Shown: in pieces, positions 8,059 to 17,078 of the stretch
Position numbering within the stretch: the first letter of the stretch is position 1
How the letters are laid out: the number at the start of each line of letters is the position of its first letter
Origin: Betaproteobacteria bacterium
Lineage (GTDB): Bacteria; Pseudomonadota; Gammaproteobacteria; Burkholderiales; Burkholderiaceae_F
Reading direction: 5' to 3'
Assembly (NCBI GenBank): GCA_016861185.1
Contig: BOKW01000006.1
Span: forward strand, 248,001-312,000
DNA length: 64,000 bases
Notes under the pieces: generated by a model
Seen by the model: only the letters and a program-made list of their open reading frames with translations
Database searches by the model: none
Told to the model about the DNA's origin: nothing
Position numbers and translations under genes: made by a program

Positions 8059-9600
8059 TCAGGCGAAGTGGCAGTTGCGCATCATGCCGCCGTCTTCGTG
8101 CTCGAGATTGTGGCAGTGGTACATGAACAAGCCCGGTTCGGTCGGCGCCACCAGCACGCGCACGGTTTCGCCGGCGAAGATCAGGAACGTGTCCTTGTAG
8201 CCGGCGTCGATCACGCCCTCGCGCAGATCGACGGGCGCCCGTGCGCCGGAGCGCTCGAGGACGCGGAAGCGCACGCCGTGGATGTGCATCGGATGCGGCA
8301 TGCCCATGCCCATGCCGTCGTTGGAGAACGTCCATACGCTCGCCCGGTCCAGCGGCAGCCGCTCGTCGTCGGCCACTACGGTCGGGTCGCGATGGTCCCA
8401 CGCGCGCCCGTTGAGGAAGCCGCGCATGTGGCGAAAAGCGAGCTGCGTGCGCAGCTCGTAGCGCCCTTCGCGCGGCCGCAGCTGCGCGGCGGGCAGCTCG
8501 ACCGCGCTGCGCGCCGCGGCCGCTTCGCGCGCGACGCTGAACTCGGCGATGTGCATCGCTTCGCCCTGGCCGCCGCTCATCATCCCGCCCATCATGCCGC
8601 GGCCGCCCATCATGCCGCGGCCCATCATGCCGCCGCCCATCATGCCGCCCATCATGTTCATCGTCGTGCCGTCGTCGAATTCGCGGCTGACGAGTGCGAC
8701 CTCGGCACCGGGCGCGCGCGTCCCGAAGTCCTCCAGCAGCTCCACGCGTTCGAACGGCGCGAGCACGACATAGGGGCGCTCCTGTACGCCTTCGTCGCGG
8801 CTCAACAGTCCGTTGTCGGTCGCGATCACGTTGAGCGGCCGCGCGTCCGACCAGGCGAGCTTGTAGATGCGCGCGTTCGACATGTTGGCGATGCGCAGAC
8901 GGTAGCCGCGCCGCGCCACCTTGAACGCGGCGTTCGGTGCGCCGTTGACCAGCACGCGGTCGCCGAGCACGCCGGTCATCTGGTCCATCATCATGCGGCG
9001 GTAGACGAGCCGGTTGCTGCCGTCGATGCGGCGGTCCTGCAGCACGAGATTCAGCTCGTGTTCGCCCGCGGGCAAACCGAGAGCCGTCTCGTGCGGCTCG
9101 CGCACGATCAGCAGCCCGCCGAGCCCTGCATACACCTGAAGGCCGGTGCGGCCGTGCGGGTGCGGGTGGTACATGTAGGTGCCCGCGGGATTGCGGACTT
9201 CGAAGTCGTAGACGTATTCGGTCCCGCTCGCGATCGCGAAACGCGGATGGCCATCGGCGATCTCGGGCACGAGCATGCCGTGCCAGTGCACGATGCTCGG
9301 CTCGCCGCTCTCGTTGACGAAGTGGACGCGCACGCGCTCGCCGCGCCGCAGATCGAGCGTCGGGCCGAGATAACTCGCCGAGGGCCGCACGGCGTCGCGC
9401 CGGCCGCGCAGCACCTCGGCGGTAAAGCGCAGCACGCTCGTCTTCGGCCCCGGCCACAGCGACACGCGGTCGGGCGCCGCGGTGAGCTTCAGCACCAAGT
9501 CGGGTTCGGCCGCGGCGCGCGCGGGTCGGAGCGCCGCAGGCGCTTGCATCAACGCGCCAGCCGCGGCGAGGCTCTTCAGCACATCGCGTCGGTTCCACAT
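8059..9600 (-). CDS. Multicopper oxidase with Met-rich insert (CueO/CopA-like), Tat-exported
   Basis: Periplasmic oxidase of 513 aa, probably oxidizing Cu(I) to less toxic Cu(II). The start at 9600 gives a Tat signal (MWNRRDVLKSL). All four copper motifs are present in order: HWHG, HPHPHG, HPMHIHG and HCHNLEHEDGGMM. Between the second and third cupredoxin domains (about 8550-8665) lies a run of MMGG/MMGR units, like the CueO Met-rich region that captures Cu(I). The Met run is encoded by short near-perfect direct repeats, so copy number could vary between strains. Confidence 0.92.
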   Translation of the reverse strand: MWNRRDVLKSLAAAGALMQAPAALRPARAAAEPDLVLKLTAAPDRVSLWPGPKTSVLRFTAEVLRGRRDAVRPSASYLGPTLDLRRGERVRVHFVNESGEPSIVHWHGMLVPEIADGHPRFAIASGTEYVYDFEVRNPAGTYMYHPHPHGRTGLQVYAGLGGLLIVREPHETALGLPAGEHELNLVLQDRRIDGSNRLVYRRMMMDQMTGVLGDRVLVNGAPNAAFKVARRGYRLRIANMSNARIYKLAWSDARPLNVIATDNGLLSRDEGVQERPYVVLAPFERVELLEDFGTRAPGAEVALVSREFDDGTTMNMMGGMMGGGMMGRGMMGGRGMMGGMMSGGQGEAMHIAEFSVAREAAAARSAVELPAAQLRPREGRYELRTQLAFRHMRGFLNGRAWDHRDPTVVADDERLPLDRASVWTFSNDGMGMGMPHPMHIHGVRFRVLERSGARAPVDLREGVIDAGYKDTFLIFAGETVRVLVAPTEPGLFMYHCHNLEHEDGGMMRNCHFA

Positions 9601-9645
9601 GAGGCTTCTCCCGGTTGACTCGGCGATCATCGGTGCGTCCGTGCG

Positions 9646-10227
9646 TCACCGCGCGGCCAGGTCGCGCCGGATGAAATCGATCACGTCGGCGCGATCCCAC
9701 GGCGCGGGACCCGGCACGCGCCAGCGCTCGCGCCCCTGCTCGTCGACGAACAGCGTCAGCGGGATGCCGATGCTGTCCAGGCGACCGAGCGCTTCGGCGC
9801 TCGGATCGACGTAGATGCGCAGCGCGCGCAGATCCAGTTCGTCGAAGAACGGCTTTACCGCGGCCAATCCGCCGCGATCGATCGACAGCGCGACGACCTC
9901 GAACCCCGGGCCGCCGAGCGCGGCTTGCAGGCGGTCGAGCGCGGGCATCTCGGCGCGGCACGGCGCGCACCAGGTGGCCCAGAGGTTGAGCAGAACGGCG
10001 CGGCCGCGAAACTCCGCCAGCGAGCGCGGGCGGTTTTCCGCGTCGACGAATTGCAGGTTCGGCAGCGGGCGCGGCGGTTCGGCACGCCGTACGGCGAGCG
10101 GCGCGTTGCCGGATTCGGCGCGCGCGCCGCCGCCGTCTCGCGGCGGCAGCCATTGCACGAGCAGCGCAGCCGCCGCTGCGGCCAGGATCGCCAACGCGAC
10201 GGCAAGTTGAGCGCGTTTGCCCATCAT
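9646..10227 (-). CDS. TlpA/ResA-like membrane-anchored thioredoxin
   Basis: Thiol-disulfide oxidoreductase of 193 aa. One N-terminal membrane anchor (about residues 6-27) is followed by a periplasmic thioredoxin fold with WATWCAPCRAEMP (CxxC) and a cis-Pro segment GIPLTLFVD. Likely roles are keeping Cys residues reduced for cytochrome or copper-enzyme maturation. The ATGATG start overlaps the patatin stop; either ATG (10227 or 10224) is possible. Confidence 0.85.
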   Translation of the reverse strand: MMGKRAQLAVALAILAAAAAALLVQWLPPRDGGGARAESGNAPLAVRRAEPPRPLPNLQFVDAENRPRSLAEFRGRAVLLNLWATWCAPCRAEMPALDRLQAALGGPGFEVVALSIDRGGLAAVKPFFDELDLRALRIYVDPSAEALGRLDSIGIPLTLFVDEQGRERWRVPGPAPWDRADVIDFIRRDLAAR

Positions 10228-11135
10228 GCCCGTGCAGCCCGTGCGAGCGCAGCGCGCACCTGCGGCACCGCCAGCCGTCCGGCGCGCTCGCCGGCGGCGA
10301 GGATCGCCGGGTTGTTTTCGATGCGCATGTCCTCGAGCGGCGGCAATTGCGGGCGGATCGTTACGTCCGCGCGCGCCAGTTCCTCGCGCAGCACGCGGCT
10401 GGCGGCGATGTAGAACGCTTGCACTGCGACGTCGTAGCCATTGGTTGGCGCCGCCTCTTCGGGCAGAAACGTCACGCTTACGGCGATTGCGGTTCTGGCG
10501 CCGAGCGCGCGCGCGATGCGTACGGGCACCGGGCAAGCGACGCTGCCATCGACGTAGTGGCGCCCGTCGATGCGAGTCGGTCGCACGAGCCCCGGCGCGC
10601 TGGCCGACGCCATCACCGCGAGGCCCGGTTCGCCCGCGTCGATGAGCTTCGGCTCGCCGGTGCGCAGGTCGGTCGCCACCGCGGCGAAACGCGTCGCGAA
10701 CTGCTCGATGCGCCGTCCGCCGGTGCCGCGGTTGACGAATTCGCGCATCGGTTCGAGGCTGTAGAAGCCGTACTTCGAAGGGCGGAACTGCTCGAGGTCG
10801 TCCCAGCGCAGCGAAAGCGCGGTGCGTTCGAGCGCCGCGGCGTCGGGCTGCGCGCAGTACAGCGCGCCGACCAGGCTGCCGGAACTGGAGCCGACGACCA
10901 GATCCGGGTGCAGGCCCGCTTCGGCGAACGCCTTGATGACGCCGACGTGCGCGAACGCGCGAATGCAGCCGCCGCTTAACGCGAGCGCGAATCGATGGCG
11001 CGGCGGGCCTCGATCGATGGCTGGCGCGGCCTTTGCGGGCGACGCGGCAGCGGCCTGCTGCTCGCGCGCGGCGAACGCGAGGGCGGCCAGGTTGGCAAAG
11101 AAGGTTCGGCGCGTCGTGCGCCCAGCTTGAATCAT
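10224..11135 (-). CDS. Patatin-like phospholipase, exported
   Basis: Lipid acyl hydrolase of 303 aa. The start at 11135 gives a twin-Arg-like signal (TTRRTFFANLAALAFA). The Ser-Asp dyad is visible as GSSSG (nucleophile) and DGS. The oxyanion loop reads SGGCIRAFAHVG, with Ala where the usual GGGxRG has Gly. A second patatin of similar layout lies at 51389-52234. Substrate unknown; repair or turnover of copper-damaged envelope lipids is a guess. Confidence 0.85.
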   Translation of the reverse strand: MIQAGRTTRRTFFANLAALAFAAREQQAAAASPAKAAPAIDRGPPRHRFALALSGGCIRAFAHVGVIKAFAEAGLHPDLVVGSSSGSLVGALYCAQPDAAALERTALSLRWDDLEQFRPSKYGFYSLEPMREFVNRGTGGRRIEQFATRFAAVATDLRTGEPKLIDAGEPGLAVMASASAPGLVRPTRIDGRHYVDGSVACPVPVRIARALGARTAIAVSVTFLPEEAAPTNGYDVAVQAFYIAASRVLREELARADVTIRPQLPPLEDMRIENNPAILAAGERAGRLAVPQVRAALARAARA

Positions 11136-11205
11136 CGTTGGCTCCGTCGGATAGGCGCGCGGGCGAACGCACGCGCGCCGCAACCCGGCCCGCAGGCCGG
11201 TGCGA

Positions 11206-11514
11206 TCAGACGGAAGGTTTCGGCGGCGCCGTGTCCGGTGCAAGTACGAGCGAGGTCAGCGGCGTTGCGGCCCACGCCGCGATGCCGGCGTGCATCGCCG
11301 GCGCGGCGGGCAGCGCGGGGCGCGCAACGATCGCCGGCAGCGTGCAGCCGGGCGAGCCCGCGGGACAGATCCCGCCCGTGCTCGGGCCGCAATCGCAGTC
11401 CGCGTCGTGCGCGCATTGCGCGCACGGCGGTTCGCCGCCGGCGACGACCGGCATCGAACCGAGGCCGAACCCAAGAACGAGGGCCAGGATCAGAAGAATG
11501 CGCGCCGTTCGCAT
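11206..11514 (-). CDS. Small secreted Cys-rich protein
   Basis: A 102-aa protein of unknown function. The start at 11514 (MRTARILLILALVLGFGLG) gives a clean signal peptide. The mature part has a compact Cys array (PPCAQCAHDADCDCG and ICPAGSPGC) and a Pro-rich end (DTAPPKPSV). Size, layout and genomic setting match the 5646-6038 protein. Periplasmic copper binding is inferred only. Confidence 0.6.
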   Translation of the reverse strand: MRTARILLILALVLGFGLGSMPVVAGGEPPCAQCAHDADCDCGPSTGGICPAGSPGCTLPAIVARPALPAAPAMHAGIAAWAATPLTSLVLAPDTAPPKPSV

Positions 11515-11814
11515 CGTCAAAGGAGTCGAGCACTGCAACCGCCGGCACTCCGGCCGGATCGGCAAACGCGTCTGCCGCGCGGCGGTCGATCGATACGGCT
11601 CGGACAAGCGGCGCGCCGCCGAGTTCACCGCGCGCCTGCGGTGATGCCGGCAACGTGCGAGTCGGCGCAGTCAACGGTCGGGGGACGACCTCCGACGTGT
11701 CCACTGACACTGAATGCCTTGCCGATCCGCGGCATCGCGCCGATCCGATCCGAGCTTGACGTGCTCGACGCCGACGCGCTTGCCGTCCTCGAGCGCGCTT
11801 CGAAGGGGCGGCGT
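11515..11814. other. 300-bp intergenic region with one small inverted repeat
   Basis: This lies between the start of the leftward 11206-11514 gene and the stop of the beta-barrel gene, so it should hold the promoter of the leftward copper block. The only structure seen is the stem GTGTC-CACT-GACAC (11697-11710), a possible operator. No CopR-like GATTAC box and no convincing gene were found. Confidence 0.4.
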
Positions 11815-12948
11815 TCAGAAGAACCACTGAAGTTGTGCGTACCAGGCGTCGGCCAGGCGAGCGAACTCGCTGCCTTCGCCGCCGCGGAACCGCTGCGCTC
11901 CCAACGTGAGGTCGAGGTTGGTGCGCAGCGAGTAGACCAGGCTCGGCGCGAAGTAAGAACTGCGGTCGTCGAGATTCGCGACGAAGTAGTTGTTCCATTT
12001 CAGCAGCGGCGTGATCTCGTACCCGGCAAACGCACCGACATACCTGCGGCCGACGTTCTGGATCCGGCCTGCGAACAGCGACGCGAAGTCGTAGTGCTGC
12101 CGGTCGCTCGCGCCCGCACCGTCGTAATACAACTCGGCGCTCAGCGTCAGCGTGTTCGCGAACGCATAGTCGGCCCCGAGCAGCGCGCGCGAGTGGCGGG
12201 CGCCGGCCGCGCGCCGCGTCCGCGTGAACTCGGCGCGCAGCCCCGCGTCGCCGATCTGTGTCGCCACGTCCGCACCGATCACGCGGTCGCGCGCGAAGCG
12301 GCCGGCGACGAGCGCGTGATCGATGCCGGCCGTGTTGGCCTGCCAGCGCAGCGCCGCGCTCGCGTCGCGGCGTTCGTGTTGGGGCGCATAGACGGCGCTG
12401 AAGCGCGCCAGCGCGCCCAGCTTGTATTCGGCCAGCGCCGCGTCCACACCGATGCGCTCTTGGCGCTCGAGCGCGATCGGGCTGAACGGATTGAGGATGT
12501 CGAGCGGGCTGAAGAAGCGCCCCGTGCCCCACGCGATCCGCTGCCGCCCGATGCGCAGATCCGCGTTGCCCGAGCTGAACGTGACTGCGCCGCGATACAG
12601 CCGATGGCGGCCGTAGTACGAGCGCGATTCGGCGTAGTTGCTTTCTGCGTCCCAGTACTGCGGTGCCGGCTGATCCTTCTGGAGGCGGAACTGTTCGGTG
12701 CGAAGGTAGCTGCCGAGCAGCACTTCGTTGTCGTACTGCAGGTCGAGCGCAACCGCCTCGCTGAGCTTGCCCTTCACCTCCAGTCGCAAGCGATTGAGGT
12801 CGAGCACATACGACTGTCCCGCGGGGAATACGGTTTCGGAGCCGATCAGCAGGTTCTTGTAGTAGCCGGAAAGACTCAGCGCCGGGGTCTGCTGCGCGGC
12901 GGCCGGGCACAGCGCTGCCAGCAGCGCGGCGAGCACAAACCTAGACAT
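11815..12948 (-). CDS. Outer-membrane beta-barrel protein, last gene of an ABC/lipoprotein-sorting operon
   Basis: A 377-aa protein with a signal peptide (MSRFVLAALLAALCPAAAQ) and alternating aromatic/polar strands typical of a 14-18-strand barrel (e.g. LSLSGYYKNLL, DLQYDNEVLLGSYL), ending in the C-terminal Phe signature WFF. It has DUF1302 or alginate-export-like character but is not a clear porin family. Its ATG overlaps the permease gene by 8 bp, so translation is coupled to the ABC transporter. It may be the outer-membrane partner of a lipid or lipoprotein export route. Confidence 0.75.
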   Translation of the reverse strand: MSRFVLAALLAALCPAAAQQTPALSLSGYYKNLLIGSETVFPAGQSYVLDLNRLRLEVKGKLSEAVALDLQYDNEVLLGSYLRTEQFRLQKDQPAPQYWDAESNYAESRSYYGRHRLYRGAVTFSSGNADLRIGRQRIAWGTGRFFSPLDILNPFSPIALERQERIGVDAALAEYKLGALARFSAVYAPQHERRDASAALRWQANTAGIDHALVAGRFARDRVIGADVATQIGDAGLRAEFTRTRRAAGARHSRALLGADYAFANTLTLSAELYYDGAGASDRQHYDFASLFAGRIQNVGRRYVGAFAGYEITPLLKWNNYFVANLDDRSSYFAPSLVYSLRTNLDLTLGAQRFRGGEGSEFARLADAWYAQLQWFF

Positions 12949-15433
12949 GCCGGATCGCGCGCACCGGATCGAGCCGCGCCGCCTTCGCGGCCGGATACAG
13001 CGACACCAGTACGCCGGCCGCGAGCAGCGCCAGGCCGGGCGGCACGACGTTCGCCGCAAAGACCTTCGGGTAGACGATGCCGGTCAGCCCGGGAATCGCC
13101 GAGTAGCCCTGGAAGAAACCCGACAGATCGATGCCCGCGCGACCGAGGTACTCGACCAGCGGCACACCGACGCCGTAGCCCACGACGAGCGCCAGCGCCA
13201 TCAGCGCGACCGTCTCGTAGACGATCATGCGCTGGATTGCCGCCGGCGACGTGCCGAGCGCCATCATGACGCCCAGCTCGCGCGTGCGTTCCGCGACCGC
13301 CATGAACACCGTGTTCGTCACCGCGGTCGCGACCACCAGCAGCAGCACCGCGAGCATGATGTCGCCGACGACGCGGTTGAACTTCACCATCTCGTCGAGC
13401 TGCGGCAGCAGCGCTGGCCAGGGCGCAGGCGCCACGCCCGACGCTTCCGCGAGCGGGCGCAGCGTCTGCAGGATCTCGTCCATTCGCGTGCGGTCGACGA
13501 GCCGCAGGTTGATCGTCGAAACACGGTCGCCGAGCGCGAGCAGCGATTGCGCCGCCGGCAGCGTCACGAACGCGATCGCGCCGTCGAACGTGCTGCTCTC
13601 GGTCGCGAAGATGCCGCTGACGCGATACGCGGCGGTGCCGAGCTCGCCGTTCGCCGCCTGCGCCATCACGACGATCTTCTCGCCGAGCCGCACGCCGAGC
13701 TTTTCGGCGAGCCGGCGGCCGATCATGATTTCGCGCTGCGCCGCGGGTTCGAGCGCCCGGCCTTCGACGATCGTCCGGTGGATGAACGTGACCTCGCGTT
13801 CCGCGGCCGGATCGATGCCGACCAGCGCGACGCCCTCCGATTTCGTCGCGCTGCTCGCCAGCGCCTGCGCCTGCACGCGCAGCGTGGCCGCCGCCACACC
13901 GGGCGTGCGGCGGATGCGCTCGAGCAGCGACGGCGCGTCGTCGAGCGCGAGCTCGGGCGCGTAGTCCTTGCGGAAGCCCGCGCGTTCGATCTGCACGTGT
14001 CCCGTCAGGTAGCGGGTCGAGTTCTCGATCGTCTGTTCGAAGAAGCCGTCGAAGAAGCCGAACAGGAACACGTACCCGGTGACGCAGAAGGCCGTCCCGC
14101 CGATCGTGATCGCCGTGCGCCGCCGGTTGCGCAGGATGTTGCGCGCCGCGATCAGCGCGAATACCGGCCAGCGGCGGCGCGCCGGGCGGCCATGGCGGAT
14201 CGAAATCGCTCCGGCGAGTCCCCGGATCGCCTGCACGGGGACGAGCAGCGCGGCCTTCGCCGCCGGATAGAGCGCGGCCACGCCGGCGATCGCGAAGACG
14301 AGCGCCGACACCATCAGGCTGCGATCGAGACTCACCGCCGGATAAAGGACATCCGACAGCCCCGGCATCGTGCGCAGCCCTGCCTCGAACGCGCCGACGT
14401 CGATGCCGCGGCTGCCGAAATACGCGGTCACCGGAACGCCCAGCAGGTTGCCGACGACCAGCCCGACCAGACCGAGGATCATCGCCTCGTACAGCACCAG
14501 CCGCAACATCCTGCTGCGGCTCATGCCCACCGCAAGCACGATGCCGAACTCGCGCGTGCGCTCCAGCACCGCCATCAGCACCGGGTTGGCGACGGCCGCG
14601 CCGACCACGACGAAGAACACGAGCAGCACGACGTAGCCGAAGACCTCGTGAAAGCGGACGCTGACCGCGACCAGCGGCAGCAGGCGCTCCCAGCCGAGCA
14701 CTTCGTAGCGTTCGCCCAGGTGCGGCGCCAGCGCGGCGCGCACACGCTCGATCCGGTCGCGCTCCTTCAGCCGCAGCACGACCGCGGTGGCGCCGCCCGG
14801 CGCGGCGAAGAACTCGCGGGCCGCGTCAACGGTCATCACCGCGACGAACCCGTCCACTTCGTCGATCTTGGTGCGAAAGATCCCGCGTACCGCGAAGCGC
14901 TCGCTGGCCAGCGACCCGTCGTAGGCCTGGCCGACGAAGACGACCTCGTCGCCGACCCGCGCGCCGAGCCCTTCGGCAAGCTGCTCGCCGAGCAGCACGC
15001 CGGACGCAACGCCGCCGAGCGCCTCGCCTTCGACGACCGCGTCGAACAGCCGCGTCACCTGCGCTTCGTCTCCCGGCGCCACGCCCACGACGAGCACGCC
15101 GCGCGACTTGTCGCCGCGGCTCGCAAGCGCCTTGCCCTCGAGCCGCGCGCTTGCCGCCGCCACTTCGGCGTGCTCGCGCACCGCCGCGAGCACCGGCGTC
15201 ACGTCGGGGATCGTCAGATCGAGCGTCGGATCGTCGTGATAGCCGGTCAGATGGATCTGCATGTCGCCGGCGTACAGGCGCGTCGTGTTGTCGACCATCT
15301 GCCGGTTCATGCCGTCGACGAAGCCCCACAGGAACGTCAGCGCGGCCAGTCCCAGTGCGATCGACGCGATCGTGATCGCAGACCGCCGCCGGTTGCGCAG
15401 CACGTTGCGCGTTGCGAGCTTCAGCAGCGTCAC
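12941..15433 (-). CDS. Double FtsX/LolE-like ABC permease (two permease units in one chain)
   Basis: An 830-aa inner-membrane protein with two homologous halves. Each begins with an ARN(V/I)LRNRRR(S/T)AITI helix, has a large periplasmic domain, and closes with a three-helix FtsX domain containing ER-TREFG or ER-TRELG and LYPAAKAA. MacB/LolC-type permeases normally form dimers of separate chains of about 400 aa, so this is a tandem fusion. The GTG start at 15433 overlaps the ATPase stop (GTGA). Probable role: mechanical transmission or lipoprotein/lipid extraction with the ATPase at 15430-16134. Confidence 0.88.
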   Translation of the reverse strand: MTLLKLATRNVLRNRRRSAITIASIALGLAALTFLWGFVDGMNRQMVDNTTRLYAGDMQIHLTGYHDDPTLDLTIPDVTPVLAAVREHAEVAAASARLEGKALASRGDKSRGVLVVGVAPGDEAQVTRLFDAVVEGEALGGVASGVLLGEQLAEGLGARVGDEVVFVGQAYDGSLASERFAVRGIFRTKIDEVDGFVAVMTVDAAREFFAAPGGATAVVLRLKERDRIERVRAALAPHLGERYEVLGWERLLPLVAVSVRFHEVFGYVVLLVFFVVVGAAVANPVLMAVLERTREFGIVLAVGMSRSRMLRLVLYEAMILGLVGLVVGNLLGVPVTAYFGSRGIDVGAFEAGLRTMPGLSDVLYPAVSLDRSLMVSALVFAIAGVAALYPAAKAALLVPVQAIRGLAGAISIRHGRPARRRWPVFALIAARNILRNRRRTAITIGGTAFCVTGYVFLFGFFDGFFEQTIENSTRYLTGHVQIERAGFRKDYAPELALDDAPSLLERIRRTPGVAAATLRVQAQALASSATKSEGVALVGIDPAAEREVTFIHRTIVEGRALEPAAQREIMIGRRLAEKLGVRLGEKIVVMAQAANGELGTAAYRVSGIFATESSTFDGAIAFVTLPAAQSLLALGDRVSTINLRLVDRTRMDEILQTLRPLAEASGVAPAPWPALLPQLDEMVKFNRVVGDIMLAVLLLVVATAVTNTVFMAVAERTRELGVMMALGTSPAAIQRMIVYETVALMALALVVGYGVGVPLVEYLGRAGIDLSGFFQGYSAIPGLTGIVYPKVFAANVVPPGLALLAAGVLVSLYPAAKAARLDPVRAIRHV

Positions 15434-16134
15434 GCAGACCTCGGCTCGTCGGACACGATGCGTCCATCCTGCAGGCGGATCACGCGCCGCGCGCGCTCGA
15501 CCACCCTCGGATCGTGCGTCGAGAACACGAAGGTGACGCCCTTGTCCTCGTTGAGCCTGCGCATCAGGTCCATCAGCGCGCCGCCCGCCTTCGAATCGAG
15601 GTTCGCGGTCGGCTCGTCGGGCAGCACGATGATCGGCTCGGCGGCGATCGCCCGCGCCACCGCGACGCGCTGCTGCTGGCCGCCGGACAGCTCGTTCGGC
15701 CGCCGATGCTCCAGCCCTTCGAGCCCCAACTCCTTGAGCAGCGCAAACGCGCGCGCGCGGCGTTCGGCCTCGGGCACGCCTTGCAGCAGCATGACGAATT
15801 CGACGTTCTCCACCGCCGACAGAACCGGGATCAGATTGAACTCCTGGAACACGAAACCGATCTTGCGCAGCCGCACTTCCGACAGCTGCGACTTGCGCAG
15901 CCGCCCGATCTCGGTGCCGGCGACCCAGATGCGCCCCGACGTGGGCGTGTCGAGCCCGCCGATCAGATTGAGCAGCGTGCTCTTGCCCGACCCCGACGGG
16001 CCGACCAGCACCGCGAAGTCGCCCTTGCGGAATTCGAGATCGACACCGTCGAGCGCATTGACCGCAACGCTGTCCTGCCGGTACACCTTGGTGACCTGTT
16101 CGAGCCGGACGACGGCCTCCGCGCCGGGGGTCAT
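15430..16134 (-). CDS. LolD/MacB-type ABC transporter ATPase
   Basis: Cytosolic ATPase of 234 aa. Walker A is GPSGSGKS, the Q-loop is FVFQEFNL, the signature is LSGGQQQRVAVARAI, Walker B is IIVLPDEPTANLDS and the switch His is FSTHDP. LolD-like sequence plus an FtsX-type permease partner point to the MacB/Lol class, which acts on envelope substrates rather than importing nutrients. Four-bp overlaps on both sides join it to the permease and the LolA-like gene. Confidence 0.93.
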   Translation of the reverse strand: MTPGAEAVVRLEQVTKVYRQDSVAVNALDGVDLEFRKGDFAVLVGPSGSGKSTLLNLIGGLDTPTSGRIWVAGTEIGRLRKSQLSEVRLRKIGFVFQEFNLIPVLSAVENVEFVMLLQGVPEAERRARAFALLKELGLEGLEHRRPNELSGGQQQRVAVARAIAAEPIIVLPDEPTANLDSKAGGALMDLMRRLNEDKGVTFVFSTHDPRVVERARRVIRLQDGRIVSDEPRSA

Positions 16135-16898
16135 GGCTTCTGCAGATTGCGCTGCGTGAAGATCTCGGGATCGATCGGCCGGTCGTAGCGGGCATCCTTC
16201 AGCACGATCACCGTCGCATTGCCCGGCTTGGCGAGCGGCCGCATCTCCCAGCGCGTCGGCACCGATCGCCCGCCGATCGGACGCACGTCGGAGAAGGTCA
16301 TCACGCGCACCAGTTCGCCGCGCTCGCTGTAGTACTCCTGTTTCAGCGGAATGAAGTCGGACGTGCGCACCCAGTAGACGATGCGGCCCCAGACGACCGC
16401 GGCATCGGGGTTCGGCAGCGCGTCGATCACGTACGCCGGTGCGCCGTCGAGCGGCTCGACGCGCAGCACCTTCTGCGTGTAGTCGTTGACCGCGTTGCTC
16501 GACTTCACAAGATCGTCGTTGGTGAAATCCGACCCCATCCACGGCTGCAGCATCATCGACGGCGGGATCTTGATCGTGCGCTCGACGTTCGGCAGGTAGT
16601 TCCACATCTCGGCGCCGATCCTGAGCGACCCGATGCCCGCCTCCTTGGCGGGCGCGAGGATGCGGACGAACGAGCGCGTCGGCCGCTCCATCCAAACGCG
16701 CAACGACAGCGTCCGCTGCCAGCGCGGCGTGATCACGCTCATCTCCATTTCGCCCTGCATCGTGCTCGCCCACAGCAGGCGCTCGACGCGCTCGACGATC
16801 TCGCGGCCGGAGGGCTGCTGCGCGGACGCGGGCAACGGCATCAGCCACGCAGCGACGGCAAGTGCAGCCAGCCAGGAGGAAACGCTCGTCCGCTTCAT
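16131..16898 (-). CDS. Outer-membrane lipoprotein-sorting-like (LolA-fold) periplasmic protein
   Basis: A 255-aa exported protein. The start at 16898 (MKRTSVSSWLAALAVAAWL) gives a signal peptide ending near PASAQQ. The rest matches the LolA/VioE-like 'outer membrane lipoprotein-sorting' layout of long curved sheet strands (MEMSVITPRWQRTLSLRVW, YVIDALPNP, RIVYWVRTSDFIPLKQEYY). It is the first gene of the four-gene envelope operon and could carry a hydrophobic cargo across the periplasm. Confidence 0.8.
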   Translation of the reverse strand: MKRTSVSSWLAALAVAAWLMPLPASAQQPSGREIVERVERLLWASTMQGEMEMSVITPRWQRTLSLRVWMERPTRSFVRILAPAKEAGIGSLRIGAEMWNYLPNVERTIKIPPSMMLQPWMGSDFTNDDLVKSSNAVNDYTQKVLRVEPLDGAPAYVIDALPNPDAAVVWGRIVYWVRTSDFIPLKQEYYSERGELVRVMTFSDVRPIGGRSVPTRWEMRPLAKPGNATVIVLKDARYDRPIDPEIFTQRNLQKP

Positions 16899-17031
16899 GT
16901 CGCCCCCGACGCGCCGCAACGCATCCGATCCATGGCCGCAGTCGCTCGCTGCACTCTAGTTTCCGTCGCGAAGGAACTCAAGCGAGGTGCGCTGCTTGCG
17001 CCGAACGGCAGGCGTTGCGAGTCGCAAACGG

Positions 17032-17060
17032 TTGACACGCGTGCGCCTGCATCAGAGCAT
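17032..17060 (+). promoter_or_regulatory. Possible promoter of the plus-strand CusF-like gene
   Basis: A perfect -35 hexamer TTGACA (17032-17037) stands 42 nt before the ATG at 17079. The -10 candidate 17 nt later (GAGCAT) is poor, so an activator may be needed. The divergent 180-bp region to 16899 shows no other clear operator. Confidence 0.3.
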
Positions 17061-17078
17061 CCGGCATCGGTGAATCTC

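Noticed and set aside
12947..16159. Very long open frame (over 1,000 codons) on the plus strand opposite the ABC operon
   Set aside because: Its translation is Arg/His/Asp-rich with no domain, while the minus strand has clear Walker and permease motifs. High GC codon usage creates such antisense frames.
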